Notes under the pieces: model-generated
Told to the model about the DNA's origin: nothing
Databases searched by the model: none
Seen by the model: the letters and a program-made list of their open reading frames with translations, nothing else
Made by a program: the position numbers and the translations under genes
Part shown: piece after piece, positions 61,971 to 64,000 of the stretch
How the letters are laid out: each line of letters opens with the position of its first letter
How positions within the stretch are numbered: position 1 is the stretch's first letter
Assembly: GCA_963789785.1 (NCBI GenBank)
Contig: CAWBNC010000015.1
Coordinates: 62,001 to 126,000, forward strand
Source of the DNA: JAEULH01 sp963789785
GTDB taxonomy: Bacteria; Pseudomonadota; Alphaproteobacteria; Rhodospirillales; Defluviicoccaceae
Direction: 5' to 3'
DNA: 64,000 nt

Positions 61971-62991
61971 TCAAGCCCCGTTCATGAACCCGGCGCCGCC
62001 CGGACCCGGTCGCCATCGCTGCAGACCCGCCGGCGGCGCGATGACGATGGGTTGTTCGTCGTCGAGCCCGGCGGTGATCTGGACCATGGCCGGCGAGGCG
62101 ATCCCCGTCTTCACCGCCACGGCTCTAGCCCGCCCGTCGACGACCGTGAAGATCCGCCCGCCGCTCACCGAGTTCGGCCGGAACCAGGAGCGCGTTTTCG
62201 ACGGTCGCAACGACGATGTTGATCTCCGTGGTCATGCCGATCAGCAGCGGCGTGTCCGCCGGCAGAGCGATGCGGACGCGGAAGCTCTTGTTGACCGGAT
62301 CGCCCTTCGGCGTGATCGTCTCGACCCGACCTTCGAGGACATTGTCGGGAAAGGCATCGGCCTTGATGAGCGCGCGCTGGCCGATGGCGACCCGGGGGAT
62401 GTCCTCCTCATCGACCTCGGCAATGATCCACAACGGTTTCGGCTCGCCGACCCAGAACAGTACGTTGTCGCTGTCGACGATCTCGCCGACCTCGCCGTCG
62501 CGGCGCAGGACAACGCCGTCGATCGGGGCCCGGATCGTCAGGTCGTCAACGCGCTTGCGCTCGGCTGCGATCATGGCGCGGACTTCGTCGAAGGCGCTGG
62601 CCGCGCGCTGGTAGGTCTGGGCGCTGACGTGATTGCGCTCGACCAGGCGGGCGTAGCGCTGCATGTCGCTTTCGAGAAACTCGGCGCGGGCTTCGAGTTC
62701 GCGCAGTCGCGCCCGCTCTTCGGCATCATCGAGGCGGGCCAGAAAATCACCCGCGCCGATCTGCCGGCCCTCGCATTTGCAGAGCTCCATGATGCGGCCC
62801 CGGACCATCGGCGTCACCTTTGCCCAGACCACCGGTTCGACCACGCCCGTCGCATAGATCGCCTCCACCGCCGGGCCACGACTGGGCGTCGCAATAGCCA
62901 CCCGCGGCACCTTGAGCTGGACGTACCCAGTCGCAACCACCGCGGCGGCAAGACAGACGACGATGACGGCGATAAAAGGCCTGCGGCTCAC
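61971..62991 (-). CDS. Periplasmic adaptor (HlyD/MacA-like membrane fusion protein), +1 frame disruption
   Basis: About 339 residues from GTG 62991, which has GGGAG upstream and begins just before the membrane anchor RRPFIAVIVVCLAAAVVATGYVQ. A lipoyl half-motif (GVVEPVVWAKVTPMVRGRI), a helical hairpin (ARLRELEARAEFLESDMQRYARLVERNHVSAQTYQRA), the second lipoyl half (LTIRAPIDGVVLRRDGEVGEIVDS) and beta-barrel regions are in order. One extra base near 62174 moves the C-terminus (SVSGGRIFTVVDGRARAVAVKTGI) to the next frame. With the permease and ATPase it forms a MacA-MacB-like exporter. A longer start at 63084 is open but less likely. Confidence 0.87.
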
Positions 62992-63106
62992 GCCGAACTC
63001 CCAGCGATCTGCGCAAGCGACAGCGAAGCCCTCGACCGTTCGCGGCTCGATCGCCTCCGGCGCGATGAACGCGACGACGCACAAGCGGATGTTATATTAG
63101 AAATGT

Positions 63107-63119
63107 CTTTCATTGAAAG
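63107..63119. promoter_or_regulatory. Operator-like palindrome upstream of the exporter operon
   Basis: CTTTCA T TGAAAG, a perfect 13-bp palindrome in a short AT-rich stretch, with a TATAAC-like sequence on the minus strand just downstream (complement around 63090-63100). This looks like a promoter with an overlapping repressor site controlling the adaptor-permease-ATPase genes. Confidence 0.45.
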
Positions 63120-63122
63120 TCT

Positions 63123-63929
63123 TCAGACGATGTTGTGCGTCTGAAGGAACGCCGCAATGGCGGCACAGGCGATCTCGGGCTGCTCAAGGTGCGGCGCGTG
63201 GCCGCACTCCGGGATCATCAGGGTCTCGGCCGGGCCGGACACACCGCCGGCGATAGCTCTCACCTGCGCCACGGTTCCGTAGTGGTCGTTCTCGCCCTGG
63301 ACCACCAGAACGGGACAGACGACCGCCGGCAGATAACCTTCCACATTCCAGGCGCGAAAGGGCGGGCTGAGCCAGGCGTCGCACCATCCCCGGAAGGCGC
63401 CGTCGACGTTGTCGCCGTGGTAGACGCTGAGGCGCGCCCGCAGGTCGGTGCCGGCAAAGGCCTCCCTCGCTTCGGCGATTCCCTGCAGCGTCGTCTCCTC
63501 GTTAAAGACGTGCGCGGCCATGGTGACGATCGCAAGCGCCGGCGATACCGCCGCGCCAGCGTAAATGAGCGCAATCGTGCCGCCGTCGCTGTGGCCGATG
63601 AGGATCGGCCGATTGACGCCGGCAGCGGTGAGCACGCGCGGCAGAACCTCGATCGCCTCGACGCGATGGTAGTCCAGGGGCAGCGGCGCGGGCGCGGGCG
63701 ACGACCGGCCATAGCCGGAGCGGCTGTAGAGAAAGGCGTCGAGCCCGGTGCGACATGCGAGCGCATCGGGAAAGCCGCGCCACAGGCGCACGCAGCCGAG
63801 GCCCTCGTGGAGAAGCACCAGCGTCGGCCTGTCAGAATCGGGCCGCACCCCCGGTGGCCGAACGCGTCGCCACTCGAGCCGGCTGTCACCGATCGCGAAG
63901 AAGCCGCCCGCGCTCACGGGCCTGGACAC
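63123..63929 (-). CDS. Alpha/beta hydrolase
   Basis: 268 residues from GTG 63929, placed just after the preceding SDR stop. The fold markers are LVLLHEGLGCVRLWRGFPDAL (oxyanion region), nucleophile elbow IGHSDGGTIAL (Ser), VVQGENDHYGTVAQ (Asp) and PECGHAPHLEQPE (His). Close in pattern to esterase/dienelactone-type and acyl-CoA thioesterase-like hydrolases; the substrate cannot be told. Directly downstream of an SDR gene, so possibly one small catabolic unit. The frame is open up to 63980. Confidence 0.85.
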   Translation of the reverse strand: MSRPVSAGGFFAIGDSRLEWRRVRPPGVRPDSDRPTLVLLHEGLGCVRLWRGFPDALACRTGLDAFLYSRSGYGRSSPAPAPLPLDYHRVEAIEVLPRVLTAAGVNRPILIGHSDGGTIALIYAGAAVSPALAIVTMAAHVFNEETTLQGIAEAREAFAGTDLRARLSVYHGDNVDGAFRGWCDAWLSPPFRAWNVEGYLPAVVCPVLVVQGENDHYGTVAQVRAIAGGVSGPAETLMIPECGHAPHLEQPEIACAAIAAFLQTHNIV

Positions 63930-63933
63930 GGGC

Positions 63934-64000
63934 CTAGACAATGGAGCGGACGACACCGCCGTCGACGCGGAGCGCGGCACCGGTGGTGGCGGATGCCTCC
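63934..64000 (-). CDS. Short-chain dehydrogenase/reductase, C-terminal end only
   Basis: The last 21 codons before the window edge read EASATTGAALRVDGGVVRSIV and stop. TGAALRVDGG is the very conserved C-terminal segment of SDR oxidoreductases (usual form ITG-x-x-L-x-VDGG). The gene continues outside the window. It is five bp from the hydrolase gene. Confidence 0.8.
   Translation of the reverse strand, partial: EASATTGAALRVDGGVVRSIV

Overview
The window is high-GC DNA from an alphaproteobacterium, probably Rhodospirillales-like. The pointers are an ATP12-type F1-ATPase chaperone next to lipB, an HpnN-type hopanoid-linked RND transporter, a 104-type SRAP protein, and one unbroken chain of translation and transcription operons. 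The genus cannot be fixed from the sequence alone.

Layout. 1-8.5 kb: end of an ATP12 gene that reads into acylphosphatase, lipB, tRNA-Leu(GAG), mgtE, a DegP/DegQ-type protease, two small heat-shock proteins and hpnN. 8.5-43.4 kb, all on the minus strand and therefore read from right to left: tRNA-Tyr, tRNA-Gly, tuf2, tRNA-Trp, secE, nusG, rplKAJL, rpoBC, rpsLG, fusA, tuf1, the S10 operon, the spc operon (secY, adk), rpsM, rpsK, rpoA, rplQ, rarA and an rluC-type gene. This single block builds the ribosome, RNA polymerase, both elongation factors and the Sec channel. 43.5-64 kb is mosaic: rlmB, tRNA-Thr(TGT), a TIR-STAND-FGE gene that looks like a defence or recognition receptor, a secreted beta-helix protein, a CBS protein, glgC, uppS, an ExeA-like ATPase with a Sel1-like tail, a SRAP protein, a methyltransferase, a glycosyltransferase, a BKACE enzyme, a three-gene ABC exporter, an alpha/beta hydrolase and the end of an SDR gene.

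The most interesting biology is the TIR-nSTAND-FGE protein at 44864-47541. Its C-terminal FGE (C-type-lectin-like) segment has the residue and codon pattern expected of a variable region diversified by adenine mutagenesis (a diversity-generating retroelement target), and a perfect 9-bp hairpin follows the stop codon. No reverse transcriptase or template repeat is visible in the window, so this remains a hypothesis.

Second, a dispersed ~105-bp palindromic repeat occurs four times between 48.9 and 60 kb. In two cases it fills the whole gap between convergent genes and supplies TAG stop codons to both. A different CTAG-bounded palindromic element sits inside the spc operon and supplies the rpmD stop.

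Third, about 20 genes, many of them essential (rpoB, rpoC, rplD, rplN, rpsN, rpsS, secE), carry single-base frame disruptions. About 30 are +1 and only three are -1. Consensus error is the likeliest cause, but the bias and some recurring local contexts are recorded. These genes are annotated over their full extent with the shifts described; positions of shifts are accurate to a few bases.
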